Of a DNA stretch of 64,000 nucleotides, positions 8,879 to 17,029 are shown in pieces. The notes under the pieces are model-generated. The model searched no databases. It saw nothing but the letters and a program-made list of their open reading frames with translations, and was not told the origin of the DNA. A program made the position numbers and the translations under genes. Source of the DNA: Halovivax gelatinilyticus (GTDB lineage: Archaea > Halobacteriota > Halobacteria > Halobacteriales > Natrialbaceae); the NCBI RefSeq assembly GCF_024300625.1, contig NZ_CP101322.1:3299992-3363991 (forward strand), read 5' to 3'. Position 1 is the first letter of the stretch. Every line of letters starts with the position of its first letter.

Positions 8879-9247
8879 ATGAGTACCGAACCGGCATCGG
8901 GTGGAGAGACCCAGCCACGGATCGAAGTCACGGAGAACGCGGCCGACCAGGCGCTCTCGTTGCTAAGCGAAGAAGGCCTGGACGACGACGTCGCAGGACT
9001 TCGACTCTTCGTCCAGCAGGGCGGCTGTGCGGGACTCTCCTACGGGATGCGATTCGACGATGCACCCGAAGAGGACGACACGATCTACACCCATCACGGA
9101 CTCCAGATCTTCGTCGATCCCGCCAGTCTGAAATATATCGAGGGGAGCGTCCTCGACTTCGAGAGCGGACTCCAGGCCGAGGGATTCCACGTCGAGAACC
9201 CGAACGTGGTGAGCGAGTGCGGCTGTGGCGAATCCTTCCGGACGTAA
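8879..9247 (+). CDS. IscA/HesB-type iron-sulfur cluster carrier
   Basis: A 122-aa A-type Fe-S carrier protein that receives clusters from the assembly machinery and passes them to apoproteins. The three diagnostic cysteines are present: Cys in GGCAGLSYGM near residue 44 and the pair in SECGCGES at the C-terminus. The body motifs ITENAADQA-like start and PASLKYIEGSVLDF also match. The acidic N-terminal 15 residues are a haloarchaeal extension. No other suf or isc genes are next to it; the dodecin gene converges on it from the other strand. Confidence 0.93.
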   Translation: MSTEPASGGETQPRIEVTENAADQALSLLSEEGLDDDVAGLRLFVQQGGCAGLSYGMRFDDAPEEDDTIYTHHGLQIFVDPASLKYIEGSVLDFESGLQAEGFHVENPNVVSECGCGESFRT

Positions 9248-9259
9248 CTCGCCCGTTCG

Positions 9260-9460
9260 TCAGTCTTCTAGTTCGAACGCCACCGTCACTTCCGCCTGGT
9301 ATTCGCGGGTGTCTACCGAGGCGATTTCGACTCCGAGTTCGTCGACTTCGACCCAGTAAACGTTCTGCAGCGTCGCTTCGGCCCGATCTATCGCGTCGTC
9401 GGCAGCGGCGTCGAAGCTCTCGTCACTCGTTCCGATCAGTGTTATTTTCTTAAATACCAT
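9260..9460 (-). CDS. Dodecin
   Basis: A 66-aa flavin-binding storage protein that assembles as a hollow dodecamer and buffers riboflavin in haloarchaea. The whole family pattern is visible: [29 protein letters not shown] and the VYWVEV strand, whose tryptophan stacks on the flavin isoalloxazine ring, then a beta strand [11 protein letters not shown]. The length is exactly typical. It is convergent with the IscA-type gene, with 12 bases between the two stops. Confidence 0.95.
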   Translation of the reverse strand: MVFKKITLIGTSDESFDAAADDAIDRAEATLQNVYWVEVDELGVEIASVDTREYQAEVTVAFELED

Positions 9461-9630
9461 CTGCGAGTACGACTACCACGCCGTGGATTATCAAACTGTG
9501 TATCGCCTGATCCGATGGGGTCCTCGACACCGCGGCGAGACAAGTCAACGTGAGACCAAGAAAGCACCGCCACAATCGAAAACTGAGTGAGGGCTGGCGG
9601 ATTCTTGGGTCAGGACGTCGAATCTGTCGT

Positions 9631-10623
9631 ATGGACCGTGCGGAGACGCTCGCCGCCGCGCTCGAACCCGTAGACTCGGTGGCCATCGTCTGTCACGACA
9701 ACCCCGATCCGGACTGTCTGGCCAGCGCACTCGCGTTCGAGCGAATTGCCAACGCGAACGGAGTCTCCGAGACGACCATCGTGTACGGTGGTGAAATCTC
9801 TCACCAGCAGAACAGGGCGTTCGTCAACATGCTCTCGATCGAGCTGGTACACGGAGATGATGTTTCGATCGGCTCCGATACATTCGTCGTCTTCGTCGAT
9901 CACTCGCGCATCGGTGGGAATTCTACGATCGATCCGGAAACTACTCCCGACGCAATCATCGACCACCATCCAGACGGCGGCCTCCCGGCGTCGTTCGTCG
10001 ACGTACGGCCGGCCTACGGTGCAACGGCGACGATCTTCGTCGAGTATCTTACGGCGCTCGACATCGAACTGACCGAGCGCCTTGCGACGGCCATCCTGTT
10101 TGCGATTCACCGAGAGCGCCTCGACTTCGTTCGATCGCCGACAAGCGCGGAGTACGAGGCCGCTCTCATCGTGTACGAGCATGCCGACCTCGACGGATTG
10201 GAGCAACTGTACGGGAGCGCGTTTACCCCCGAAACGATCGACGCGATCGGCCGTGCGATCCTCTCGAGACGCCAGTACGGTTCGGCCATCGTCGCCGGGG
10301 TCGGTCAGACCAGCGAGACTGACGCGCTCCCACAGGCGGCCGACTTCCTCCTGAACGTCGAAGGCGTCAACACGGTCCTCACGTACGGAATCGTCGGTGA
10401 TTCGATTCGATTGAGCGCCCGTTCGATCGATCCGCGCGTCAACGTTGGGACGCTCCTGACCGAGGCGTTCGACGAACTCGGCGCGGCGGGCGGCCATCAC
10501 GACATGGCCGGCGGCCGAATCGACCTCGGTATTTTCGGAGAGATCGGTGATCACGACGACGCCGAGACGTTGCTCTCGTTTCTGAACCAGCGAATCGAAC
10601 GGAGGTTCTTCGATGAGATATAG
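9631..10623 (+). CDS. DHH/DHHA1 phosphoesterase, NrnA-like
   Basis: A 330-aa cytosolic phosphoesterase. The DHH domain has CHDNPDPDCLASALAF near residue 23, a second acidic motif FVDHSR, and the naming motif IIDHHPDGG near residue 109. The DHHA1 part ends with GGHHDMAGGRI near 290. Family members cleave nanoRNAs, pAp or cyclic dinucleotides using two Mn2+ ions. Compact size and lack of CBS or RNA-binding additions favour a NrnA-like nanoRNase/pAp phosphatase. The start is the ATG at 9631; the earlier ATG at 9550 adds a basic segment with poor codon use. A small RNA-related gene set follows on the same strand. Confidence 0.88.
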   Translation: MDRAETLAAALEPVDSVAIVCHDNPDPDCLASALAFERIANANGVSETTIVYGGEISHQQNRAFVNMLSIELVHGDDVSIGSDTFVVFVDHSRIGGNSTIDPETTPDAIIDHHPDGGLPASFVDVRPAYGATATIFVEYLTALDIELTERLATAILFAIHRERLDFVRSPTSAEYEAALIVYEHADLDGLEQLYGSAFTPETIDAIGRAILSRRQYGSAIVAGVGQTSETDALPQAADFLLNVEGVNTVLTYGIVGDSIRLSARSIDPRVNVGTLLTEAFDELGAAGGHHDMAGGRIDLGIFGEIGDHDDAETLLSFLNQRIERRFFDEI

Positions 10624-10631
10624 TCGACCGG

Positions 10632-10682
10632 GTGCATCGATCGATTGAGTGCATCGATCGATTGAGTGCAACGATCGATTGG
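10632..10682 (+). repeat. Three tandem 17-base repeats with an internal palindrome
   Basis: Two identical units (10632-10648 and 10649-10665) and a third with two changes (10666-10682), starting nine bases after the DHH gene stop. Each contains the palindrome CGATCGAT. There are no spacers, so this is not a CRISPR. It may be replication slippage or repeated protein-binding sites before the gene at 10754. Confidence 0.85.
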
Positions 10683-10753
10683 GTGAGTCGTCCGGACGGT
10701 AGGCAGGGACTTCGAATCAGTCCCTTTTTACACGCCGCCGAGGTACGACGCGT

Positions 10754-10951
10754 ATGAGCTTCGAGGAAGACGATCACGTCGTACTATCGGACAAGCACAG
10801 CGAGTTCGACGGCGAAGTCGGCACGATCACCCAGACCATGGAGTCGATGTTCGGTGACGTAACGTACACCATCAGCTTCGAGGACGGGCAGGAAACCGGC
10901 GTCCCAGAAGACGCTCTCGAACTCGCCGAACCCGACGAAGACGAAGCGTAG
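10754..10951 (+). CDS. 65-aa SH3-like acidic protein of unknown function
   Basis: A 65-residue protein with a predicted small beta-barrel pattern: DDHVVLSDKHSEFDGEVGTI, then a TYTISFEDGQETGVPEDALE block of the kind seen in KOW/SH3-like modules that control RNA or ribosome contacts. The C-terminus is very acidic. It is not a family I can name with certainty. The gene is 23 bases from the exosome-associated protein gene, so the two are probably one transcription unit with an RNA-related role. Confidence 0.75.
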   Translation: MSFEEDDHVVLSDKHSEFDGEVGTITQTMESMFGDVTYTISFEDGQETGVPEDALELAEPDEDEA

Positions 10952-10974
10952 GTATCGCGAAGATCCCTGTTACT

Positions 10975-11412
10975 ATGGCGCAGATACCCGTACACTACGT
11001 CGACCTCCGAACCTTCTGTTACGCGACAGAAGACGAGAAACGCGTCGAGCAGGCCCTCCGACTGTTCCTCCCAGAAGACGCCGAGATCGATCGACAGGAG
11101 AGTGAGGCCCACTACGGCGACCGGATCCTCATCCTCTCTGCGCGGATCGAGGTCGCAGACGACGTTCGCGACGTACTCACCACCGTCGCGTCGCTCTCCG
11201 ACATCGACCGTCTCTACAACGAACTCGACGAACGCGTCACGGACAACACCGAGCTGTTCTTGCGCTTTGACAAACAGGCGGCGTTCAACGGCAGCGTCGA
11301 ACTCGGGGAGGGAATCACGTTCCGGGCCAAGGTGGAGGCCTATCCAGCGACGAAAGACGCCGCCGTCGAAAACGCGAAATCGGTTCTCGACGCCGTTGAG
11401 GAACGAACCTGA
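10975..11412 (+). CDS. Predicted exosome-associated RNA-binding protein (COG1325 type)
   Basis: A 145-aa protein of the archaeal family predicted as an exosome subunit because of its gene neighbourhoods, with an RL5-like RNA-binding fold. The start VHYVDLRTFCYATEDEKRVEQAL and the blocks HYGDRILILSARIE, LFLRFDKQAAFNG and ITFRAKVEAYP match that family. No catalytic residues are expected. The gene follows the 65-aa gene by 23 bases and lies 110 bases before the YcaO gene. Function is inferred from family context rather than biochemistry. Confidence 0.8.
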   Translation: MAQIPVHYVDLRTFCYATEDEKRVEQALRLFLPEDAEIDRQESEAHYGDRILILSARIEVADDVRDVLTTVASLSDIDRLYNELDERVTDNTELFLRFDKQAAFNGSVELGEGITFRAKVEAYPATKDAAVENAKSVLDAVEERT

Positions 11413-11522
11413 CGGCTCGTACTCCGATCCCGCTTCGATCGGATAGACAGTGACAATTCATTTGGGCCGGCTTCGAACGAGCGAACGGGGCATTTTTTAC
11501 GACCGAATTCGTGTGTAACGGT

Positions 11523-13262
11523 ATGGACGTACACTTCGTGGGCGACGATCCGGTCAAAGAGGAGGTCGAAGCTGCGCTGACCGACGTCGACATCGGTCTC
11601 GAAGAGGCAGCACTCGAAGACATTGCAGACGCCCGGGTCGCCATCGTAACCGACGTCGCGGGGTCAGAGCGATTTCGCATCGCCTCGCAAATGGCTCGGG
11701 ATGGAAATACGCCGTGGATCTCGGTGGAGGTCGGCGGCGTGGGTGGTCAGTCGATCAGTTCCGTCGATGCAGCTATCACCGGATACGGGCCTAAAACCGC
11801 GTGTTATCACTGCCTTCGCGCACGAGTCGCATCGACCCGGTCAGCGTACACGACGACCGCGAACCCGAGCGCCGACCGACAGACGGTCCGTCTCGCCGGT
11901 GCGATCGCCGGTCGCGAGTGCGTCAGGATGCTCGCACGTGACGAGGAGTCGATTCTCGGCTCGACAGTCGAACTACCGTACACCCGTCGGGCCGTTCATC
12001 CGATTCCGTCGTGTCGCTGTCACCCCGAGGGTCGAGATCGGACGATCGAGCTGACTGACGAAACCGAGCGCACGCTCGAGTCGACCGTCGATCGAATGGA
12101 AGGGGCGATCGACGACCGTGTCGGCCTGGTTCGCTCGATCGGCGAAGTCGACTCGTATCCAGCGCCGTACTATCTCTCGACGCTCGCGGACACGGAGCCC
12201 TACAGCGACGCCAGCGCGCCTGTCAACGCGGCCGGGGTCGACGAAGACTGGAATCGAGCGTTCGTGAAGGCGATCGGTGAGGCCCTCGAGCGCTACTGCG
12301 CCGGCGTCTACCGGGACGTCGATTGTATCGAAGCGACGTTCGACGAGCTCGACGCCGTACTCGACCCGACGACGATCGTTCGTCCCGACGACGCCGACGA
12401 ACTCGACCCGGAGGACGCACACCCGTGGGTCGAGGGTCTGGACCTCATCGGTGACGAGCCTACCTACCTCCACGCCGATGTCGTTCACTTCCCACAACCC
12501 AATGGCGGCCTGGTTCCACAGATCACCACCGGCCTCGGACTCGGTTCCTCGATGGCGGACGCGGTCATCTCCGGACTCACGGAGGTCATCGAGCGTGACG
12601 CGACGATGCTCGCGTGGTATTCGACGTTCGAACCCCTCGAACTCGAGCTCGAAGACGAACCGTTCGACCGGTTGGCCGGACGGGTCGAGAGCGAGGGCCT
12701 TTCGGTCACCCCTCTTCTGGTCACACAGGACGTAGACGTCCCGGTCGTTACCGTCGCCGTCCACCGTGACGAACCGGAACCGGACTGGCCGGCCTTCGCG
12801 GTCGGTTCCGCGGCCTCGCTCGACGTGATCCAGGCTGCGAGAAATGCGCTGGCCGAGGCGACGCAGAACTGGATGGAACTCAGGTCGATCGGTCTCGACG
12901 ACGCAGAAGACGCCGGGGCCTGGATCGGCGAATACGCGTCGTTCCCTGACCCAGCCAGGTCGTTCGTCTCGCCGGAGTCGTCGATCGACGCGGCTACGGT
13001 CGGCCCTCAGTCTGTCCCAACGGGAACGGACGCTGTGACGGCGTTGCTCGAACGCCTCGAAGCGGCGAACCTCGACGTCTACGCGGCTCGGATTACGACG
13101 CGCGACGTCGAATCGATCGGGTTCGAGGCCGTACGAGTGGTCGTTCCGGACGCACAACCACTGTTTACGGACGAACCGTACTTCGGCGAACGAATCGAGA
13201 CCGTTCCAGAATCGCTCGGATTCGAATCCCGCCCCGACCGCGAGCCACACCCCTATCCGTAA
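11523..13262 (+). CDS. YcaO-family cyclodehydratase with N-terminal zinc/E1-like domain
   Basis: A 579-aa protein of the kind that activates peptide amides with ATP to make azolines or thioamides. The first 170 residues look like a reduced Ocin-ThiF/E1-like domain (DVHFVGDDPVKEEVEAAL at the start) with four putative zinc cysteines: CYHC at 94-97 and CRC at 164-166. The YcaO domain has its three nucleotide-binding motifs: GEALERYC near 253, TEVIERDA near 354 and LAEATQNWMELR near 445. The protein ends exactly in PHPYP, the PxPxP C-terminus of azoline-forming YcaO enzymes. An AT-rich box (CATTTTTTAC) lies 25 bases before the ATG at 11523. No precursor peptide, dehydrogenase or exporter gene is adjacent, so the substrate is unknown. 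Confidence 0.9.
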   Translation: MDVHFVGDDPVKEEVEAALTDVDIGLEEAALEDIADARVAIVTDVAGSERFRIASQMARDGNTPWISVEVGGVGGQSISSVDAAITGYGPKTACYHCLRARVASTRSAYTTTANPSADRQTVRLAGAIAGRECVRMLARDEESILGSTVELPYTRRAVHPIPSCRCHPEGRDRTIELTDETERTLESTVDRMEGAIDDRVGLVRSIGEVDSYPAPYYLSTLADTEPYSDASAPVNAAGVDEDWNRAFVKAIGEALERYCAGVYRDVDCIEATFDELDAVLDPTTIVRPDDADELDPEDAHPWVEGLDLIGDEPTYLHADVVHFPQPNGGLVPQITTGLGLGSSMADAVISGLTEVIERDATMLAWYSTFEPLELELEDEPFDRLAGRVESEGLSVTPLLVTQDVDVPVVTVAVHRDEPEPDWPAFAVGSAASLDVIQAARNALAEATQNWMELRSIGLDDAEDAGAWIGEYASFPDPARSFVSPESSIDAATVGPQSVPTGTDAVTALLERLEAANLDVYAARITTRDVESIGFEAVRVVVPDAQPLFTDEPYFGERIETVPESLGFESRPDREPHPYP

Positions 13263-13327
13263 CGCACCCGTCCGAGGGGTTCGATCTGTTGTCCGCTCGA
13301 AAATCCACCACACGATCGCGTGAAACG

Positions 13328-13786
13328 TTACTCTCGATACTCTTCGTCGATCTCGAGTCCGTCGTCAGTGATGTAAACGGTGAGCCGTTGGGTATTTTCG
13401 CCGGTGAACGTTTCGGCGGTATCGGCGATGGCAGTTTCTTCTCCGTCGTCCGAATCGGATAGCGGTTCCATGAGAACGACCTCGACGTAGGCATCCGAGT
13501 TTGACAACCTCCCCGGCGTCGCCGTCGAGTCTACCGGAACGTTGAACGACGCGTCGAACGTTTGCCTGTCGGTATCGACTTCGTACGCGGTGATCGCCAC
13601 GTTCCTGTCGGTGTCCGTCTCGTTCATCACTCGGATTAACACCGGCAGACTGAGTCGCATTTCGGAGATGAGATAGCCGACGAATCCGAACGCAGAGAGG
13701 CCGCCAACGGCAGCGAGAATAGTACGACGATTCACGATTCGTTTTAGCGCGTCGATACTCCTGAGTGTTTCGAATGTGACTGCCAT
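13328..13786 (-). CDS. Membrane-anchored protein of unknown function
   Basis: A 152-aa protein with a basic N-terminus (LKRIVNRR), one hydrophobic helix at about residues 21-42 and an exported-looking domain of about 105 residues rich in Asp, Thr and Val. The domain has a beta-sandwich-like alternation (NVAITAYEVDTDRQTFDASFNVPV). No lipobox or catalytic motif was found. It follows guaB on the same strand by 46 bases and could be transcribed with it, but no functional link is evident. Confidence 0.65.
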   Translation of the reverse strand: MAVTFETLRSIDALKRIVNRRTILAAVGGLSAFGFVGYLISEMRLSLPVLIRVMNETDTDRNVAITAYEVDTDRQTFDASFNVPVDSTATPGRLSNSDAYVEVVLMEPLSDSDDGEETAIADTAETFTGENTQRLTVYITDDGLEIDEEYRE

Positions 13787-13832
13787 TCTCCGTTCGAAGG
13801 GGATGGGCTGACGATTACTCGACGGTGGCTAC

Positions 13833-15335
13833 TCACTCCGAATTGGGAGTGTAATTCGGCGCTTCGTCCGTGATAACCACGTCGTGGGCGTGGCCCTCTG
13901 CCTGACCGGCGGACGAGATGCGAACGAACTCGGAACGCGTTTTGAACTCCGGTATCGTCGCCGCACCGACGTATCCCATCCCCGACTGCATGCCGCCGGA
14001 AAGCTGGTGGAGTTCCGACCGGAGCGTTCCCTTGTACGGGGTTGCCGCCTCGACGCCTTCGGGTACGTAATCTTCGTCGTCTTCCGGATCCTTCTTGAGG
14101 TAGCGATCCGCGTCACCGGATTTCATCGCGCCGACCGAGCCCATTCCTCGGTACTGTTTGTACTTCTTGCCGTTCATCGTGACCACGCGACCGGGCGCTT
14201 CGTCCGTCCCGGCGAAGTACGACCCGAGCATGACGGCGTCGGCGCCCGCGGCGATCGCCTTGATCGCGTCGCCAGAGTACCGGATACCACCGTCGGCGAT
14301 GACGGGCACGTCGTGGGCGGCCGCGACATCAGCGACCTGCGAGACGGCCGTAATCTGGGGCATTCCGGCACCGGAGACGATCCGCGTCGTACAGATCGAC
14401 CCCGGTCCGATTCCGACTTTGATTCCGTCCGCGAAGTCGACGAGATCGGCCGCCGCCTCGCGCGTTCCGACGTTTCCGACCACGACGTCGGCCTCGACGC
14501 GGTCTGCGACCTCGCGTGCACCGTCGATGACGTTCAGGTTGTGCGCGTGGGCTGTATCGATAAAGAGAATGTCGGCACCCGCTTCGTCTGCCGCTTCGGC
14601 ACGATCGGTCTCGAACGGGCTGACGGCGACGCCACAGCGGAGTTGACCGTCCTCGTCACGGACGGCCTGTTCGTACTCCCGGCGCTGGAGGATGCTCTGC
14701 ATCGTCACGAGCCCGACGAGGAGGTTCTCGTCGTCGACGACCGGCACCCGCTCGATCTTGTGATCGTACATCAGATCGAACGCGTCGCGGGGACCGATCT
14801 CTTGAGGCGCGGTGATCACCTCGTCCGTCATCGCCTCGGTGACAGGATCGTCTTCGTTCACTTCGAGGTGCGGACGAATGTCCGTACTCGAGATAATACC
14901 GAGAACTTCCCCGCGCGTGTTGACGACCGGCGCGCCGCCGACACCCTTGCGCGCCATGAATTCGTCGACTTCACGGATCGTCATCTCCGGGTCGGCCGTG
15001 ACGACGTCGTCCAGGGGGATGATCAGTTCGTCGGCCCGCTTGACCCGCTCTATCTCCTCGACCATCCGATCGATGGTCATGTTCCGGTGTAAGACGCCGA
15101 GTCCGCCATGACGAGCCATTGCGATCGCCATCTCGCTCTCGGTAACGGTGTCCATCGCCGCCGAGAGGATGGGAACAGACACCTCGACGTTCGTAGAAAT
15201 CCGCGTCGTGAGATCCGCGTCGTCGGGTTCGACACGACTCTCCTTCGGACGAAGCAGGACGTCATCGAACGTCAACGCTTCGGGGACGCGCAGCTTCTCG
15301 GTGTAGAAGTCGGACGGTGGAGTATCGTTCGCCAT
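13833..15335 (-). CDS. guaB: IMP dehydrogenase
   Basis: A 500-aa enzyme oxidising IMP to XMP, the committed step of GMP synthesis. The start region TFDDVLLRPKESRVEPDDADL, the paired CBS domains inserted at about residues 95-215 (PEMTIREVDEFMARKGVGGAPVV and the following repeat), the catalytic-cysteine loop GIGPGSICTTRIVSGAG near 307, the phosphate-binding ADGGIRYSGD and the flap YRGMGSVGAM are all present. The ATG at 15335 (MANDTPPSDFYTEKL) gives the haloarchaeal consensus start; upstream codons in the open frame do not match the family. Confidence 0.98.
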   Translation of the reverse strand: MANDTPPSDFYTEKLRVPEALTFDDVLLRPKESRVEPDDADLTTRISTNVEVSVPILSAAMDTVTESEMAIAMARHGGLGVLHRNMTIDRMVEEIERVKRADELIIPLDDVVTADPEMTIREVDEFMARKGVGGAPVVNTRGEVLGIISSTDIRPHLEVNEDDPVTEAMTDEVITAPQEIGPRDAFDLMYDHKIERVPVVDDENLLVGLVTMQSILQRREYEQAVRDEDGQLRCGVAVSPFETDRAEAADEAGADILFIDTAHAHNLNVIDGAREVADRVEADVVVGNVGTREAAADLVDFADGIKVGIGPGSICTTRIVSGAGMPQITAVSQVADVAAAHDVPVIADGGIRYSGDAIKAIAAGADAVMLGSYFAGTDEAPGRVVTMNGKKYKQYRGMGSVGAMKSGDADRYLKKDPEDDEDYVPEGVEAATPYKGTLRSELHQLSGGMQSGMGYVGAATIPEFKTRSEFVRISSAGQAEGHAHDVVITDEAPNYTPNSE

Positions 15336-15811
15336 GTAAACTGTCACGCCGTTACCGCCAAAAACGTTGCGAGATGTCTTCTCCGCTCGAATTGCTGACG
15401 ACCCCAATCGCCGTTGTGGAGGTCCGCCGATGGGCAAACCCGGCCCCACGGTGGCTACCTGTTCAGGACCAGATACAGAAACTCCGAGGTAATAGTTCCC
15501 GGAATTCGAGACATTCGTTCACACTTTCTTCGTACGCGACCCTCAACGTGGCATGAAACCCCCTCTCACGCAACGTTTAATGAGACGTCGGCCGCAGTTT
15601 CACACATGGTCGCTGTAATGGCAACAAATTCCCGTATCGCTGGTTGGACGAGTCGCGACTTCGCCACCGGGTTTGCGTTCGGGAAACTGCCGCTTACAGC
15701 ACGGGGTACCCTCGGACGATGGGTACGGTGCGTAACGCAGCCGTCCGTACACTATCGGGTACCACATCCTCCGCACCCATCGGCCACGGGTCACGGCCTG
15801 TTACCCGATCG
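15336..15811 (+). other. 476-base gap with a promoter and an uncertain leader ORF
   Basis: Upstream of the DUF5794-type gene, a TTTAAT box at 15576-15581 is placed to start transcription near 15606. An ATG there opens a 69-codon frame to 15815 whose TGA overlaps the next gene's ATG (ATGA at 15812-15815). The encoded peptide is basic and its codon use is not haloarchaeal, so I do not call it as a gene. The rest of the gap shows nothing recognisable. Confidence 0.45.
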
Positions 15812-16693
15812 ATGAGTAGTTCACAGCATCCGATAGCCAGTCGTCTGGAACGGCTGGGTAACTCCGATGCATCGCTGCTCGCACTCGTTATGGGACTGCC
15901 GCTGATCGACGGTATCTTCGCAGCGCTGGTCCTCTCTGGTGCGCTCGACGATCCGATCGGGGCGATTCAGATCGGGCTGCTCATCTTCGGCGGCAGTGCG
16001 ACGGTCGCCGTTATCCTCGCCGAGATGGACGGAACGCCGCGTGAACAGGCTCGGATCGTCCTCTTGATCGGGATTCCGCTCGTCGTCGTCGCCGCCATCC
16101 AGGCGGCGGTCGCACCGGCCATCGCGAGCGTCCTCGATCTGGTCGTGTTCGAACGGTTCGCGGCGCTCGTCATCGCCGCAATCGCCGCAAAGACGGCCAG
16201 CGCCACCATCGGGGAGTATCTCCCGAGTCCCGGTGTCATCGTCGGTCTGGGTTTGCTCGCGAGTTTCGACCCGTCGGGCGCGGAGTTTTCGATTCTCTCC
16301 GATCCGGTACTCGTCGTCCACGCGACGCTCGCGGCGGTCGTCGGCGTTGGGTTCGCGCTCGGACTGGCCGCGTTCGGCCCGCACCTGCGCACGCACCTGG
16401 ACATCGACCGATTCAGGTTCGGCTGTGCGCTAGCGCTCGGGATCTTGCCGCTTTCGTTTCTCGGAATGGCGTTCGGACACGCACCGCTGGCCGTTCTGGT
16501 CGTCGCCGCGGTGTTCGCGTTCGACCCCCGAAACGAACCGGCCAACGGAACCGCAGATACCGGCGTTCATCACCGGACTGACGGGGGCGTCCCAGCGCCG
16601 ACCCGTCGTCTAGACGGTAATCGATCGCGCGACGGTCCGCAGGATCCACAACCGGCGACGTCCGAATCGGAGCGTTCCGACCGCACTCGGTGA
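15812..16693 (+). CDS. DUF5794-type multi-helix membrane protein
   Basis: A 293-aa membrane protein that I match from memory to the haloarchaeal DUF5794 family, of unknown function. It has about seven hydrophobic segments between residues 20 and 245, with the family-like opening PIASRLERL, LLALVMGLPLIDGIFAALVLSGALDDP and a later VFERFAALVIAAIAAKTASATIGEYLP. The last 50 residues are hydrophilic and variable. The start at 15812 is chosen because MSSSQHPIASRLERL fits the family; the longer frame upstream is basic and unlike it. The predicted TATA box lies over 200 bases upstream, implying a leader or an upstream reading frame. Confidence 0.7.
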   Translation: MSSSQHPIASRLERLGNSDASLLALVMGLPLIDGIFAALVLSGALDDPIGAIQIGLLIFGGSATVAVILAEMDGTPREQARIVLLIGIPLVVVAAIQAAVAPAIASVLDLVVFERFAALVIAAIAAKTASATIGEYLPSPGVIVGLGLLASFDPSGAEFSILSDPVLVVHATLAAVVGVGFALGLAAFGPHLRTHLDIDRFRFGCALALGILPLSFLGMAFGHAPLAVLVVAAVFAFDPRNEPANGTADTGVHHRTDGGVPAPTRRLDGNRSRDGPQDPQPATSESERSDRTR

Positions 16694-16740
16694 GAAACGG
16701 TATCGACGACCCGATCGATCTCCGTGTCGTGAATCGAAAC

Positions 16741-16750
16741 CACTTTAGGC
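16741..16750 (+). promoter_or_regulatory. TATA-like box of tRNA-Trp
   Basis: CACTTTAGGC is centred about 28 bases before the first base of the tRNA, the usual distance for a haloarchaeal promoter. No other candidate lies nearby. Confidence 0.55.
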
Positions 16751-16773
16751 GGAATACCCGTACCCGTTTCTGC

Positions 16774-16948
16774 GGGGTCGTGGCCAAGCCAGGAATGGCG
16801 ACTGACTCCAGAGGTTGCCCACCCGGGACGACACTCCAGACTGATATACTGATCGGACGGCTGATCACCGTTCGTGTGATGACCCTCTGGAGTTCCGAGG
16901 TGGACCGGAGATATCAGTCGATCGGGGGTTCAAATCCCTCCGACCCCA
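16774..16948 (+). tRNA. tRNA-Trp (CCA) with a 101-base intron containing a box C/D guide
   Basis: The acceptor strands 16774-16780 and 16941-16947 pair perfectly and A16948 is the discriminator. The D arm is at 16783-16799 and the anticodon stem is ACTGA 16801-16805 with TCAGT 16914-16918. Anticodon CCA is at 16808-16810, and the T arm (loop TTCAAAT) at 16924-16940. The mature tRNA is 74 nt. The intron, 16812-16912, sits at the canonical 37/38 position and should be cut by the splicing endonuclease at a bulge-helix-bulge. No 3' CCA is encoded. The intron is itself a methylation guide, described in the separate entry. Confidence 0.97.
16812..16912 (+). ncRNA. Box C/D methylation-guide RNA within the tRNA-Trp intron
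   Basis: Box C GTGATGA is at 16876-16882 and box D CTGA at 16849-16852. A CCGA D'-like box follows CTCTGGAGTT near 16894. CTCTGGAGT is complementary to 16805-16813 across the anticodon, and the base five upstream of the D'-like box pairs with C34. GACTGATAT at 16839-16847 is complementary to 16911-16919, and the base five upstream of box D pairs with U39. This reproduces the known haloarchaeal arrangement in which the intron directs 2'-O-methylation of C34 and U39 of its own tRNA. Confidence 0.88.
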
Positions 16949-16952
16949 TTTC

Positions 16953-16982
16953 CTCACCGCGAGCAACGTCGTGAGCGGTGAG
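16953..16982 (+). terminator. Hairpin just downstream of tRNA-Trp
   Basis: CTCACCGC at 16953-16960 and GCGGTGAG at 16975-16982 are perfect 8-base inverted arms around a 14-base loop. The hairpin lies five bases after the tRNA, so it may help end or process the transcript. It could equally be part of the decayed att region that follows; there is no T-tract. Confidence 0.4.
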
Positions 16983-17029
16983 TGATGAACAAGGAGATTT
17001 GAATCGAGGAAGAGCTCCGCTCCGACCGT

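Noticed and set aside
9610-10671. 353-codon minus-strand frame across the DHH gene
   Set aside because: Shadow of the DHH gene; no family motif, basic composition, and hisD-like antisense codon pattern.
10632-10682. CRISPR array
   Set aside because: Units are contiguous and have no spacers; no cas genes in the window.
11973-13313. 446-codon minus-strand frame across the YcaO gene
   Set aside because: Shadow frame; the YcaO frame has all catalytic motifs and acidic composition.
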